Shown one piece after another: positions 13,951-24,118 of a stretch of DNA of 64,000 nucleotides (its first letter is position 1; each line of letters begins with the position of its first letter). This stretch comes from Nemania diffusa. Taxonomy: Eukaryota > Ascomycota > Sordariomycetes > Xylariales > Xylariaceae. The position numbers and the translations under genes are program-made. Location of the stretch: contig JBBPUQ010000010.1 in the NCBI GenBank assembly GCA_038501195.1, positions 2,664,001 to 2,728,000 of the forward strand, in the 5' to 3' direction. The notes under the pieces are model-generated. The model was given only the letters and a program-made list of their open reading frames with translations, made no database searches and was not told the DNA's origin.

Positions 13951-14156
13951 AGCAAGGTGCCGCTGTGTTTAACAACGAGAAAATCAGTCAATTTCTCTGG
14001 ATATAGGTAATATGCACAATGTACGACTGCGTACAGTAAAGTATGAAGGCTAAAAGCCTCTACATATACATGTTCATCACCTACGATATACACCCACCTA
14101 CGCAGCGTAGACTCTAGGCTACGTACATTTATTTCTACAGATATGTCCATATGACC

Positions 14157-14354
14157 AGGTTTTGGACGAGTACTGTGGCATAGTAGGAAACTATAAGTAC
14201 TGAATTCAATAAGATTTTGGACGAGCCCAGAGCTGTACTATAAAAATATACAAGGAGGAAGATGAGCCAGGTTTTGGATGTTATTATCTCTAAGGAAAAA
14301 AGTTCGCAGGTCACAAACCCTTAGCAACTAAGTTAAAGGCCAGATTTTGGACAT
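14157..14354 (+). repeat. Irregular TTTTGGAC motif repeats
   Basis: The core A[GT]TTTTGGA[CT] occurs near 14,157, 14,213, 14,270 and 14,342, spaced roughly 56, 57 and 72 bp, with a weaker AAATTGGAC near 14,525. Several are preceded by GCCAG or ACCAG. The intervals share little else, so this is not a simple tandem array. Confidence 0.4.
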
Positions 14355-15126
14355 TTATTAGTATTTGGATTGCTGAAGAGAAGTGTGCCTTCTGATTGCG
14401 TGTGAGCGGGGCTCGAAGGCGCATTTCGCAGCCATAGTTGGGATCGCAGTCCGCCCAGAATCCTTATGCATGAACCCCGGCACGCACTGCTGCCAGACAT
14501 GTCGTAGCCAATAGACACCTTTCAGAAATTGGACAAATGCCTAGTATGTTACAGTATGTATCATGGGATAACTGTGTGCCTCTCTAGGGGCAGAGCGAGA
14601 TGCATGAACATGCAATTCTAATGTAGGTAGGTTTTGGCCCGCGAGCTTTCTCGTCCCTCTAGGCTACATATCTTGCATGTGGTGAAGCTTGGAGAGGAGC
14701 ATTTGGTGTTTCCCTTCCATGAACACTGTTCAGCTGCAATCATAAATGCGATATGTTGGCCGTTGGTCTGTGTGTCTTCTCGGGGGCCCTGACTCAACCT
14801 CCATACCTACCTAGTCTTTGGTATTGTTATAGTGAGCTTATCCACTAGGATTGGCTTATTGGGCTGCTCACTCATTTCCAATCTTGTCGAGCCTAGCTAA
14901 ACCTCGCGGGTCTATGCCTCGCTTGAACGTTTTCTAAAAGTTTGTAATCAGAAGGTTCTAATTTGCATTCCCCTTTCGCTTTATGGAAAGTCTTGGTTTC
15001 TATGCCTTGATTGCCTTGTACTTTATCAGCACGAAGCCTAGCATGTCAGACTTAAGCGTCGGCGCTGAGGAGGGAAAGTATTGAAGGATTATAGAGAGAC
15101 TCGGTCGGATATATAATGAGGTATAA

Positions 15127-17327
15127 TCAAACTAAGTTAACCCTAGTGCACAATTCCGGCTTCCACTGCTCTCCGTGCATCAGCCCCTCAATATAGCAAT
15201 CCCCAACTAGCTTCCATTTTTCATCACTATTATCTCTTCGGAGCACTAATGGACTCTTCCCCCCAGCTAAGAGCGCAACTTCATCCCCAATCTCCGTGCC
15301 GTGCGGAACGAGTGCGAGATAGCCTTTTGATGTCTTGGCAAGCCGTTGGTTGTATATGTATCCAACCGGGAACGTGCTAGAAGTATTTGCGGACCGTATT
15401 AAGCTAGCCAGCCCACCAAGAATACCCGGAAGTCGCCCCAGCCCTTGTATCCTCGTCATCGTTTGCTCCCAAGCCTTCCTGATATCAGTCATTCTCTGCT
15501 CAGGTTTCGCCCCTAGGTCCCCCTTGACCATGGTTCGGTAGAATATCGTTTCTAAATCATCGTGAATAGGGTATTTGTCAAGGGAAAGGGCATATATTTT
15601 CCACCTGGCCAACGTCGCTAACTGGGCGTTTAGTTCTTGGCTGGCCCGGCCCGCTTTACTGAATGTCTGGATCATGTTGCTAAACATTGTTCTGAGGGAC
15701 ATCCCCCCAGTGGCGTCAGAGCGAACCATGGATCGCATGACTTCGAGAACGAAGCCAAGTTGTTCGTTATTGTTGATTTTCAGACTCTGGAATATATCTG
15801 ATTGGTCTTCGATGGCGTCGAACATAAATCCTTGTAGGGTCAACGTCCTTCCGTCGGGCCTTAGTTCGGCGCGACATTGAGAGTTGCCACACGCAGTGTG
15901 ACTGGAGTCCTCTGTGCTCTCAAGTCGGGCATGCAGCGTCATTGGTCCCATGTCTTCTGCGACAGTGTGCTCTGGCAAAGCTTTCACGTTATAGCTGAAG
16001 TCCGGCACCCAAGAAGGTAGGTCCAACGTTTCTGGGTTGTCGGTTTGTTGAGTCAGAATTGGCAGACAAACTGGCCTTGGGCAAAGCTGTAGGATGTCGA
16101 GATTTCTACTAGCCCGCATAATCTCCAGCGCTACGTCGCGATAGCAAATGTCAGTCCCGGTCTTGTAATTTGGCTCAACTTTAGGAATGACTGGATCCCC
16201 AAGCCCTTTTCTTGCCAAGCCCAAAATGCCATAGATCTTGTCACGCGGATCGCTGGCCTCAAACCACCTATATCGATGGAGAAGGCTCAGTAAGTTCTTC
16301 CCATTTGGATGAGAGGCCCTTAGTCTCTGGGCCTCAAACAATGCTCGGAGTTGGTAAATGTAGCGTTCAGGCAATGCTACCTGTGTCTCATGGAGAGCCA
16401 AGTACTTTTCTGCGCCGCCACATAACTTTTTCCAGTCGATGGTTTGTCCTTCAAAGCACACTTCAATCTCTTTAGACTTGCTGGTCTCTTGAACGATCCA
16501 GATTCTATTCCACCAAGGACGCCTAAGTAGTGCTCTTACCGCGTCATTCTTCCTAATAAAGCTCTCCACCTTATTAATGTGGTAGTTCCCACCGGGTCCC
16601 AAGATAGTTTGCATGATTTGCATGGGAGATCGGACATTCCTCTCCCACGATGTCGTCCGGTCGTCAGTCGCCCGATTGCCTTCGTTCACTGGCCGTTCAC
16701 TAATTCCAAGAAAAATATCAAAGGCGAATTTGATATTGCTCATCAATTCATAGTTAACTTTCCCATTTTCGTCCATCTCATTCGCGTTGGGTCCGAGCCA
16801 CACGATGGTGCGCCGCGCGTTCTCGTAATTCGGCCCCATGCGTTTTACCTATCGGCCAAATCATCAGGTACAGAACAAGATATAGCGACAGAAGGGTGAC
16901 ATACCTGTTCGCTCCTGTCTTTGGGATCTCCTTGATTGATGCATAAAGCATCCACCCAAAGAATCCGTGGCTCATTCCTGTATCGCAAGCAGTCGAGCAC
17001 AACGGCTAGGTTCTTCGTAATTGAGACGTTACCAACATCTTCCCACTCACGGGCATTGAAGGTGTTGGTAAGCGCTTTTTCGAATGCCCATACGGCTGTG
17101 TTGGTTGGTATTGATGATGATGGTTTACTCCGACGTCTTTGAACTCTGACATTGGATTTCTTGTCGCTGTCTCCCCAGACATACGACAAGGCCTCATGCT
17201 GCGAGTGCTCGTTCAAATTAACGTGTTCAAGTCCTACCTTAATATCTTCGCCACGGCTCCCCGGAAAAAGAACGAGTAGGCGGATCTCTTGGGGCCCAGT
17301 GATTGGTGTATATTTATACGCCGACAT
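15127..17327 (-). CDS. HET-domain (heterokaryon incompatibility) protein
   Basis: Two exons, 17327-16905 and 16848-15127, joined across a 56-bp GTATGT..TAG intron in phase 0, give 714 residues. The N-terminal third carries the HET hallmarks: EALSYVWGD at about residue 45, then WVDALCINQGDPKDRSEQ near residues 124-141, continued across the intron as VKRMGPNYENARRTIVWLG. The join restores the usual uninterrupted HET motif, which supports the splice. The remaining 500 residues are the variable C-terminal part typical of orphan HET proteins, ending with a GYLALVPHGTEIGDEVALLAG-like segment followed by an expected short C-terminal motif. HET domains act in fungal self/non-self recognition and programmed cell death; the specific partner here is unknown. 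The gene lies about 1.7 kb from the A+T block, a common setting for this family. Confidence 0.9.
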
Positions 17328-18270
17328 GTTTGTATGCTAATAGTCTAGTATTATGAAACGTTGCGCGTGTTTCTGTTATAGAAGAGCCAGGGGGCTTAGG
17401 GGCAACTGTCTGTAATCTTACAATAGGTATAATTTAAGACATTTCTAGAGATCACATACTTATACCCAGTGCTACACCCGTCTACATTATGAATCCAAAA
17501 TAGCTAAAAGTTCGCATGGACTTCGGGTCCGAGCAGTGATAGAAAGGGGGGTCGCACAGAGGGGTATACTTGTGCAGGGTAATAGACGATCCAATAAGCA
17601 CGATTGTAGCATTCTATAGCTGAAGCAGACATGGGCTTTCAGAATGCCTCGCTATCTGCTACTTTCGCTGCGCCCTATCTGGACGTATATCAACAAGTGT
17701 AAAAACAAACACGGGGGTAGCTGACTTACTAACAGCCGGAGCTTCCAGCTTCTCACACATAATGCGAAAGCTCATGCCACTAATCATTGGTTTTGTTCGG
17801 TTATAAATCGGTAGCCGATCCCTAGTCTAGGGGTCTAAAACCAGATAGACAGACAGTGCTCTTCATGCATCCACTATATACAGGTGTGAACCAACTAATA
17901 CGCGCACTTTAGGAGACTCCGGTTACATAATCCACTCACTCTGAGGCCATTCCCAGTAGTCCACATGCATATATTGAGCAAATCTGTAGTGTGGTTTGGC
18001 CCCCCTAGCAGACCCCTGTCCACACCACTTTCCTACCTTAAAAACCGGTATGGCTACAGATTTACTGCTGCTATGCCCTTGTCAATGTCACCCACATGCC
18101 CATTTCCCCAACACCTCCTTTCCACGAGTCGTCATCTTTTAGGCACCTTAGCTTTGCTACTGCCCTCGCCATGATTAACCACCCAAACTAGCTCTAACAC
18201 CCCCTTCTAGCTGCTTTAGTGGCTGAATTGGTAATAGCCTAACTGACTACAGCAACAGCAAAGACCTAGC
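17328..18270. other. Intergenic region upstream of the HET gene
   Basis: Contains the presumed promoter of the minus-strand HET gene. No gene, RNA or repeat boundary was recognised in this stretch. It ends at the left inverted repeat of the element at 18,271. Confidence 0.5.
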
Positions 18271-18311
18271 GGTAGTGTTGTGGTATAGTGTTATAGTTCT
18301 GTTCCGTGACA
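18271..18311 (+). repeat. Left terminal inverted repeat
   Basis: Pairs with 20,383-20,423. Of six mismatches five are transitions, and in all five this copy has T or A where the right copy has C or G, including a TGCA to TATA change, as expected from RIP or deamination in this copy. Confidence 0.6.
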
Positions 18312-18648
18312 CGTAGCTATTAATAAACATTTTGTACTAGCTGTTCAGAGAATTTCGGACGCTTCGAGATGACCAGTTACTTATTACAAACCAGGGAAGT
18401 CGGATATTTATTACGAAACCCTCTGATAGGAAGATGTAGTAGGCTACTTGTAGTGGATGGCAGAATCGGAAGTCGGCATACTCGACATCAACACGGGAAT
18501 TTCACATGCATGAATAGTCTCCCTATCCCTTTATTTCAGGACTTTATCTATACTTTAGCTTGCGAGGAGATCAACTTGTGCAAATGTTGCCTTCGAATGC
18601 TAATCAACCCTACCGAACTCGTGAGCTTCTTGTCAGAAGAGCAAACCA

Positions 18649-18832
18649 CAGAGTGAATAGAAGTCCTGTAGAAGCTAGAAATAAGGGTGTAGTAAGGTGC
18701 AGTATAGGGCTCGATAGATAGATTCATTGATTCCTGACCTCCTAGATCTATAAAGGGGACCGAAGGTCCCTTATATATAGCCAAATCCATAGATATAACC
18801 ACCCTATAGGGTCTGGTTACTTTATCACCTGA
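18649..18832 (+). repeat. MITE-like repeat, copy A
   Basis: Begins CAGAGTGAATAGAAG and ends GGTTACTTTATCACCT. It shares most of its about 184 bp with copy B in the same orientation and its last 120 bp with copy C in inverse orientation. It contains an internal hairpin, GGGACCGAAGGTCCC. Confidence 0.65.
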
Positions 18833-19061
18833 CACGGTGTGACTGCAAGCCTCATGACAATAGCAGACGGTTTAGAGGCACCACAATAGTAGATTAGTCA
18901 GCGCATAACATATCCTGCACTCCAAGGTAGCCGTGTTACAGACGATACTGGGACGAAAGTTCGTGTCGTTATATGCAGGGGGCTCGAGCAGTGTGCATCG
19001 CCACAACGAAGACTGGGCTCGGTTACTGCACCACCTCTAAACGTGTCAGAGGAGAAGGTCG

Positions 19062-19237
19062 CAGAGTGAATAAAAGTTCTTTAGAAGCTAGGAAGAAAGG
19101 TGTAGCATACGGCTCAATGGAAAGATCCCTTGATTCCTAACCTTCTAGATCTATAAGGGGGACCGAAGGGCCCCTATATATAGCCAAATCCATAGATGTA
19201 ACCACCCTATACTAGGGTCTGGTCACCTTATAATCTG
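19062..19237 (+). repeat. MITE-like repeat, copy B
   Basis: Direct copy of A (CAGAGTGAATAAAAG to GGTCACCTTATAATCTG). Its hairpin is altered to GGGACCGAAGGGCCCC and a small CTA insertion follows the CCCTATA. It lies 7 bp from inverted copy C. Confidence 0.65.
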
Positions 19238-19244
19238 AAAATGC

Positions 19245-19364
19245 TAGGTGATAAAGTAACAAGACTCTATAGGGTGGTTATATCTAGAGATTTGGCTATA
19301 TAAGGGACCTTCGGTCCCCCTTATAGATATAGGGGGTCAGAATCAATGAATCTATCTATTAAGC
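19245..19364 (-). repeat. MITE-like repeat, copy C (inverted)
   Basis: Begins AGGTGATAAAGTAAC and is the reverse complement of the last 120 bp of copy A, with roughly nine in ten positions matching by eye. Together with copy B it makes a near-palindrome of more than 200 bp that could fold as a long hairpin. Confidence 0.65.
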
Positions 19365-20382
19365 CAGATGGAAATGGATATCAATCTCACCTATTAGGGT
19401 CGGCAAGTAATATCAACGTTTGCCGAGTAACCGAAAAGGGCTTTTCAGTATGGTAGTCTGTTCATCGATTCGACTGTGATTTAGCTCAAAGTAATAGTAA
19501 TGGCTATCTAGGACAGACAGATTGTGGACCGGCACTTGGGAGGCTATCAAAAAGGGGCACTCCTTATACTCGCCATCATTAACACCGAAGGGAAGCCCTT
19601 TTCTTCTTCACTCGGGAGCAATAACAGCGCCGCGGTCTTACCAGTCTACGGGCTCATAGATACCTGTAGAGCCTATTCTGCTGACTTATATAGACAGGGC
19701 CAAGGCCCTTGCTGTAGTTCTAACCTCCTTGAGGTTTAGTACCGTGACATTTTCACTACTACCTCAAATATTCCGTGCTTTCATTTGTCATTTATCAGCA
19801 GCTCATGAACCAATGCCTGTCACCACGTCAGCTAGATTATATAACTAGCGGGTGTCTAGGTCAGGGTAGTAATATCGAATCTGGAGGGATTACGATTGAT
19901 AACATCTACTCGGGTGCTCCATTTCTAGGAAGGATCTACAAACTGGGACGACAGCGTAAGTATAGAACTTGTGTTCCCCACTTACTATAATTTGCTACTC
20001 TGACTCTAGGACTAATACAATTGTCAGCGCAAGGCCCGGAAGTCTTAAAAGGAGGAGACACGATGCCCAACGCGGCACACCCATAAATACAGAAAATGGC
20101 CTCTAGAACTACTATGCAACTGGCAGGATGGATGGTCACCCAGCTCGCTACCTACCTCTAATGCCCCTCAGAGGGCTTGTAGTGCTGCTATGTAGCACTA
20201 CTCCATGACGTTAAACACAAACCATCAACTCATCTTCGAAGTTGCCTATTGACTTAAATAGTAGATACTAATTGCAGGAATCATGCCACCATGTTCAATA
20301 TGACGTAATCTACCTGGAACCGAAGTGCTTCGATTATGCATTTTGGTATCATTTTTTGGTAATCCGCTCAATATTTCCAGCT

Positions 20383-20423
20383 TGTCACGGAACAGGACTG
20401 CAACGCTAAACCACGACACTACC
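20383..20423 (-). repeat. Right terminal inverted repeat
   Basis: Reverse complement of 18,271-18,311 with 6 mismatches. It retains the C and G bases that are T and A in the left copy, so it is probably closer to the ancestral end. Confidence 0.6.
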
Positions 20424-21071
20424 AAAAGTAGAACATTGTCAAGGTGGGAACCTTAACCGTTTGCCGGTCTTATATATGGGACCGTGACACTGCTGCTTCA
20501 CGGGGTATCAATACAACATGCCTACCCACCAAGCATACACATATATGTGAGAACCTACTTCACGTATACTACCTCATAGCAGCCGATCCTACCAACCGCA
20601 TTCAATATTTGATATCGCCAAGGTTCAATTATCTCACCGCTATTTATATTTCCAGCTAAGAAATCGGTTTGTCTTTTAGCATGCCAAATCTGTAATTATA
20701 AGAAGCATTCACTCCCTAAACCGCTACGTGTTTATAAGCTCGCCGTGATATTACGGATAACCATTGAAGACTACACTTGCTGTCCCGCCTTGCCAAAATA
20801 TTCGTTTATTTCAACCCAATTCGGCCGTTGAGCATTATTATTTATACTGTTTCTCATTACTAATCACTGCGACTTTAAAAACTAGGTACATATACTTCTG
20901 CTAGAAAGGAAAACAGTGCCCCTCCTACCCCTCTCCCTTCCTCAACCCTCTGTCACGAATCACTGCAACTGATATACTTATGTGTATCTAACACTCGTGC
21001 ACAACAGCAAGTGTCTCTCACCTATTACACAGTTAGAGGTCTTGTTATCTCTAACTGTAGCACTCAACACG
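20424..21071. other. Intergenic region upstream of the SDR gene
   Basis: The last 150 bp are pyrimidine-rich (CCCCTCCTACCCCTCTCCCT near 20,920), a common feature of ascomycete core promoters, just before the reductase start at 21,072. No other gene is seen. Confidence 0.45.
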
Positions 21072-22094
21072 ATGACAGTGATTCTCATCACGGGAGCCAC
21101 CGGCCTAATCGGTTTCCGTATCCTGCTTGCTGCCTTAGAAGCCGGCTATACAGTTCGGTATATCGCACGGTCTGTAGAGAAAGCGCTCGCCGTTACTTCA
21201 AACCCTGCAATTCAAAAACTAGCTCTTGACGACAACCGCCTTTCCTCGGTCATTATCCCTGACCCTACTGTTGACGGCGCCTTCGATACTGCGCTCCAAG
21301 GGGTCACACACGTCATCCATGCTGGCTCGCCCGTACCTGTTCATGATGGCCTAGACCCGGCCACCCAAGTGTTCCAACCTACCTTGAAGATGTCATCGAA
21401 TCTATTAGCCTCTGCACTCAAGGTGCCCACTTTGAAACGCGTAGTCATTACCTCGTCGATCCATGGCAATTCGCCGTTTGAGGGTCCGTCGACAACTCCC
21501 GTCACTGGGTCTTCTCGCCTCCCTCTGCCAAATCCAGTCCCATCGACTTTCGATAATGGGCCTGAAGCATACGTATTCGCGAAAATAATTCAGCTCCATG
21601 ACTCCGATGAGTTCGTTAAAACTCACAATCCTCACTTCGTTATCTCTCACATAATGCCTGGGTACGTTTTCGGTCGGAACGAGCTTGCACTCGACGCCAC
21701 TATGATGCAATTACAAAACAGCACCAATGCCTTTCTCATGGCGGGAATGCTGGGTAACGAGCCATCGATGCCTCTACACGAGGCCTTTGCTCATGTCGAT
21801 GACGTGGCGGATGTGCATTTAAAAGTAGCATTCTTGGATCCTCAAGCAGAACCAAAGGACTTTGGTGTCACATCCAAGGTGGACTACAGTACAATTTTTG
21901 GCCATGTCAAGAAGGCCTTTCCCGAAGCTGTTGCTTCAGGCGTATTCAAGGAGGCGAATTTTCCTTCGATGCCTATCAACTACGACTCGAGTGAGAGCGA
22001 GAAGCTACTAGGTAGGAAGTTTAAAACTTTCGAAACAGCTGTGGTCGATGTTGCAAGCCAGTATCTTGAGAAACTCGGCAAAAGAAAAGCGTGA
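21072..22094 (+). CDS. Extended SDR reductase (dihydroflavonol/methylglyoxal reductase-like)
   Basis: A single exon of 340 residues. An upstream in-frame ATG at 20,982 would add 30 residues, but the Rossmann fold begins directly at the second ATG (MTVILITGATGLIG, with TGxxGxxG at residues 7-14), so 21,072 is preferred. The SDR Ser region TSS is at residues 127-129 and the catalytic Tyr-x-x-x-Lys (YVFAK) at 167-171. Length and motif spacing match the yeast Gre2 and plant dihydroflavonol-4-reductase group of NAD(P)H-dependent carbonyl reductases, which are cytosolic. The substrate cannot be told from sequence. There is no obvious biosynthetic cluster around it. The stop is followed by normal intergenic DNA. 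Confidence 0.88.
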   Translation: MTVILITGATGLIGFRILLAALEAGYTVRYIARSVEKALAVTSNPAIQKLALDDNRLSSVIIPDPTVDGAFDTALQGVTHVIHAGSPVPVHDGLDPATQVFQPTLKMSSNLLASALKVPTLKRVVITSSIHGNSPFEGPSTTPVTGSSRLPLPNPVPSTFDNGPEAYVFAKIIQLHDSDEFVKTHNPHFVISHIMPGYVFGRNELALDATMMQLQNSTNAFLMAGMLGNEPSMPLHEAFAHVDDVADVHLKVAFLDPQAEPKDFGVTSKVDYSTIFGHVKKAFPEAVASGVFKEANFPSMPINYDSSESEKLLGRKFKTFETAVVDVASQYLEKLGKRKA

Positions 22095-24118
22095 AGGGGA
22101 GACATGTGAGGGAGATGAACGGTATAGCGGCAGATTACTATCTAAGCATAAACTTGCATCTGCTTAGATATCTATCTATCGATACGGTGCCAGTGAGCAA
22201 GTACTCTGGGTTCGTATGTATTAGGTCAAATATAATGGCTTTTGTTTGATTCTCTTTTCTGTGCATATTCAGCTGAGACAAAAGACCTTCTAGGGCTTCA
22301 AGTATTAGCTAGCGAGGTAGACCTTCACACACCAAATCGATCGCTTCCCCAAGTTCCCAAGAAGTCTCTAGGGATTCTACGTGACAGTGGCTAAGCTAGA
22401 GCGCAGAGCGTGTATGTCCACGTTACGTTTCAGTAGCAAGAAGTATTTCATGCAAGACAATTCCACTTACGCAATTCTTGGGCGAGCGGCTAACTCTGTC
22501 ACTATACACTAAAGATTCACCATGATGACACGGGAGGTTAAATAAGACGATAGGACCTTTTTTTATATACACAGACTTATGTTTAGCTGTCTATAGTTGA
22601 CCATAATCGTTAGGTGCTCTTCTTACCTCATCAAGCTCAACGTGCAAGGTAACAGAGCCGTTTGTTGCCGTTGCAGGTTAGGCTTAGATGAGCCACGGCC
22701 AATGTAGCTTAAAGTACCGAAATCTATCTAGCAACTACAGTTAGATTCATAGAAGGCAGGCCATCCGTGTTCCCAAAATCTACTAATAGGCCGAACAAAT
22801 ATAAACGCGAAACCTAAAAAGGGCGATTTCACGGGTAAGTAGATTAGGGTAGGAGGACCCAGTAAGGAGGTATCAAGGGTGCTAGATTTAGGTATGTAGG
22901 TAGGCAAGCTATATTAGGCTAGTCTGATTATCTATATCTAGCTGCAAATAGTGATGCTCGCGGAACTCGACGAGACAGAACATAAAATAGTGTCGATTCT
23001 GAAGAAGATTGATTTAAGGCAAACGAAAGAACTCTCAACAGATAGCATTTCGGAAATGCAAGAGCCGCGGCTCGCTGGGACGCATGGATGTTGATAGCCC
23101 ACCCTACCTCCACCCTACCTGAGCGAGCTCGCCCTAGAAGCCCTGGCTCTTTTCAGCAATCTGAAAGGCGGACTAACAATTAAAGAGTTCAAGTAGCAGA
23201 CACTTATAAGATTATCTTGAAATTATTTCTCGCTATCTAAGCGCTGCCCGAGCTAGCGTGGCAAGCAAGGGATGAGAGAGGTTACGGGCTGGCGCGCTAC
23301 CTGGACGGATCTATACTATAGCGAGAGGGAAGGGTCAAAATTGGCAAAATAGCATGAGCTGATGCAAGGTGCTAGAAGCCAAGGATAACCATGATGATAA
23401 ATCAGGGGAGAACCAGTATAACCAATGGCTCTTAGCGACCATGTTTATAGGTAAACTATTGCCTTGCAACCTGGTAGACCAAATGATCACCGAGAGGCAC
23501 GAGATATCCTGCGAGAGCCCCCATCTCCACATCTCGAAGCCGTCTGCGAGCTCCCGGTAACAGGATCCACGGCCTAGGCCGCTAGCTTCCGCTAGGCTCT
23601 AGAGCGACCGCAGTCTGGACCGGACTCGGAACGCCGCCGTCAGGCGTGCCCGAGGGCGAGCCTTTAGTTCCTGCTGTGAACGTGCTATACTCCCCCGAGC
23701 GGTGGAAGCCTTGGGAAAAGACCTTGAATTATTAAGTATTCACACGTCAAGACATGGCGATGCAGGTATTCAACCGGTCTTGCATCTCTACATGAAGAGA
23801 TGTCTCCAGCCGGCAGATACTACACACCACTCAAAACGCCAGCAGGCAGGGAACCCTATGCTCTCTAACGAGATGGAACTCGATATGAGCAAACGATATT
23901 TGCACATTTCTCACAGAAGGCACGCGGCATGCCTGGTACAGATTAATAGTCTATTAAGCCAGTGACTTCTATGTGCAAAAGAGGCACGAGGTACATACTT
24001 AATTAAGTGTGTACGCCGCCTACCCCGTCGTTGGAGGGTTCGAGCTCCATAGTATTCTTAGAAAACGACGCCCGCCAAAAGATTTATTTATTGTTTAACA
24101 AGTGCAATGCTCATAATC
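22095..24118. other. Intergenic region, 2 kb
   Basis: No coding region, RNA gene or repeat was recognised. Short ORFs (for example 23,702-23,965) show no domain, no splice context and no codon pattern that would support them. The 3' ends of the SDR gene and the permease gene face each other across this gap. Confidence 0.45.

Larger units (their letters stand above)
13436..15126. other. Intergenic DNA between the A+T block and the HET gene
   Basis: Ordinary base composition. It contains one weak minus-strand ORF (13,618-13,950) and an irregular run of TTTTGGAC motifs (about 14,157-14,354). The 3' end of the HET gene faces this gap. No RNA gene or transposon end was recognised. Confidence 0.5.
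18271..20423. mobile_element. 2.15-kb element with 41-bp terminal inverted repeats, no transposase
   Basis: The left end 18,271-18,311 and the reverse complement of 20,383-20,423 match at 35 of 41 positions, both beginning GGTAGTGT and ending TTCCGTGACA. A TA dinucleotide sits at the outer edge of each end, compatible with a TA-inserting (Tc1/mariner-type) transposon, though the superfamily is not proven. No reading frame inside resembles a transposase, so it is a non-autonomous or decayed copy. It carries a cluster of smaller repeats (18,649-19,364) that probably inserted later. Two unrecognised ORFs of 71 codons (19,524 and 19,775) look accidental. Confidence 0.55.

Noticed and set aside
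23702..23965. 87-codon ORF in the 2-kb gap
   Set aside because: No recognisable family and no supporting signals.
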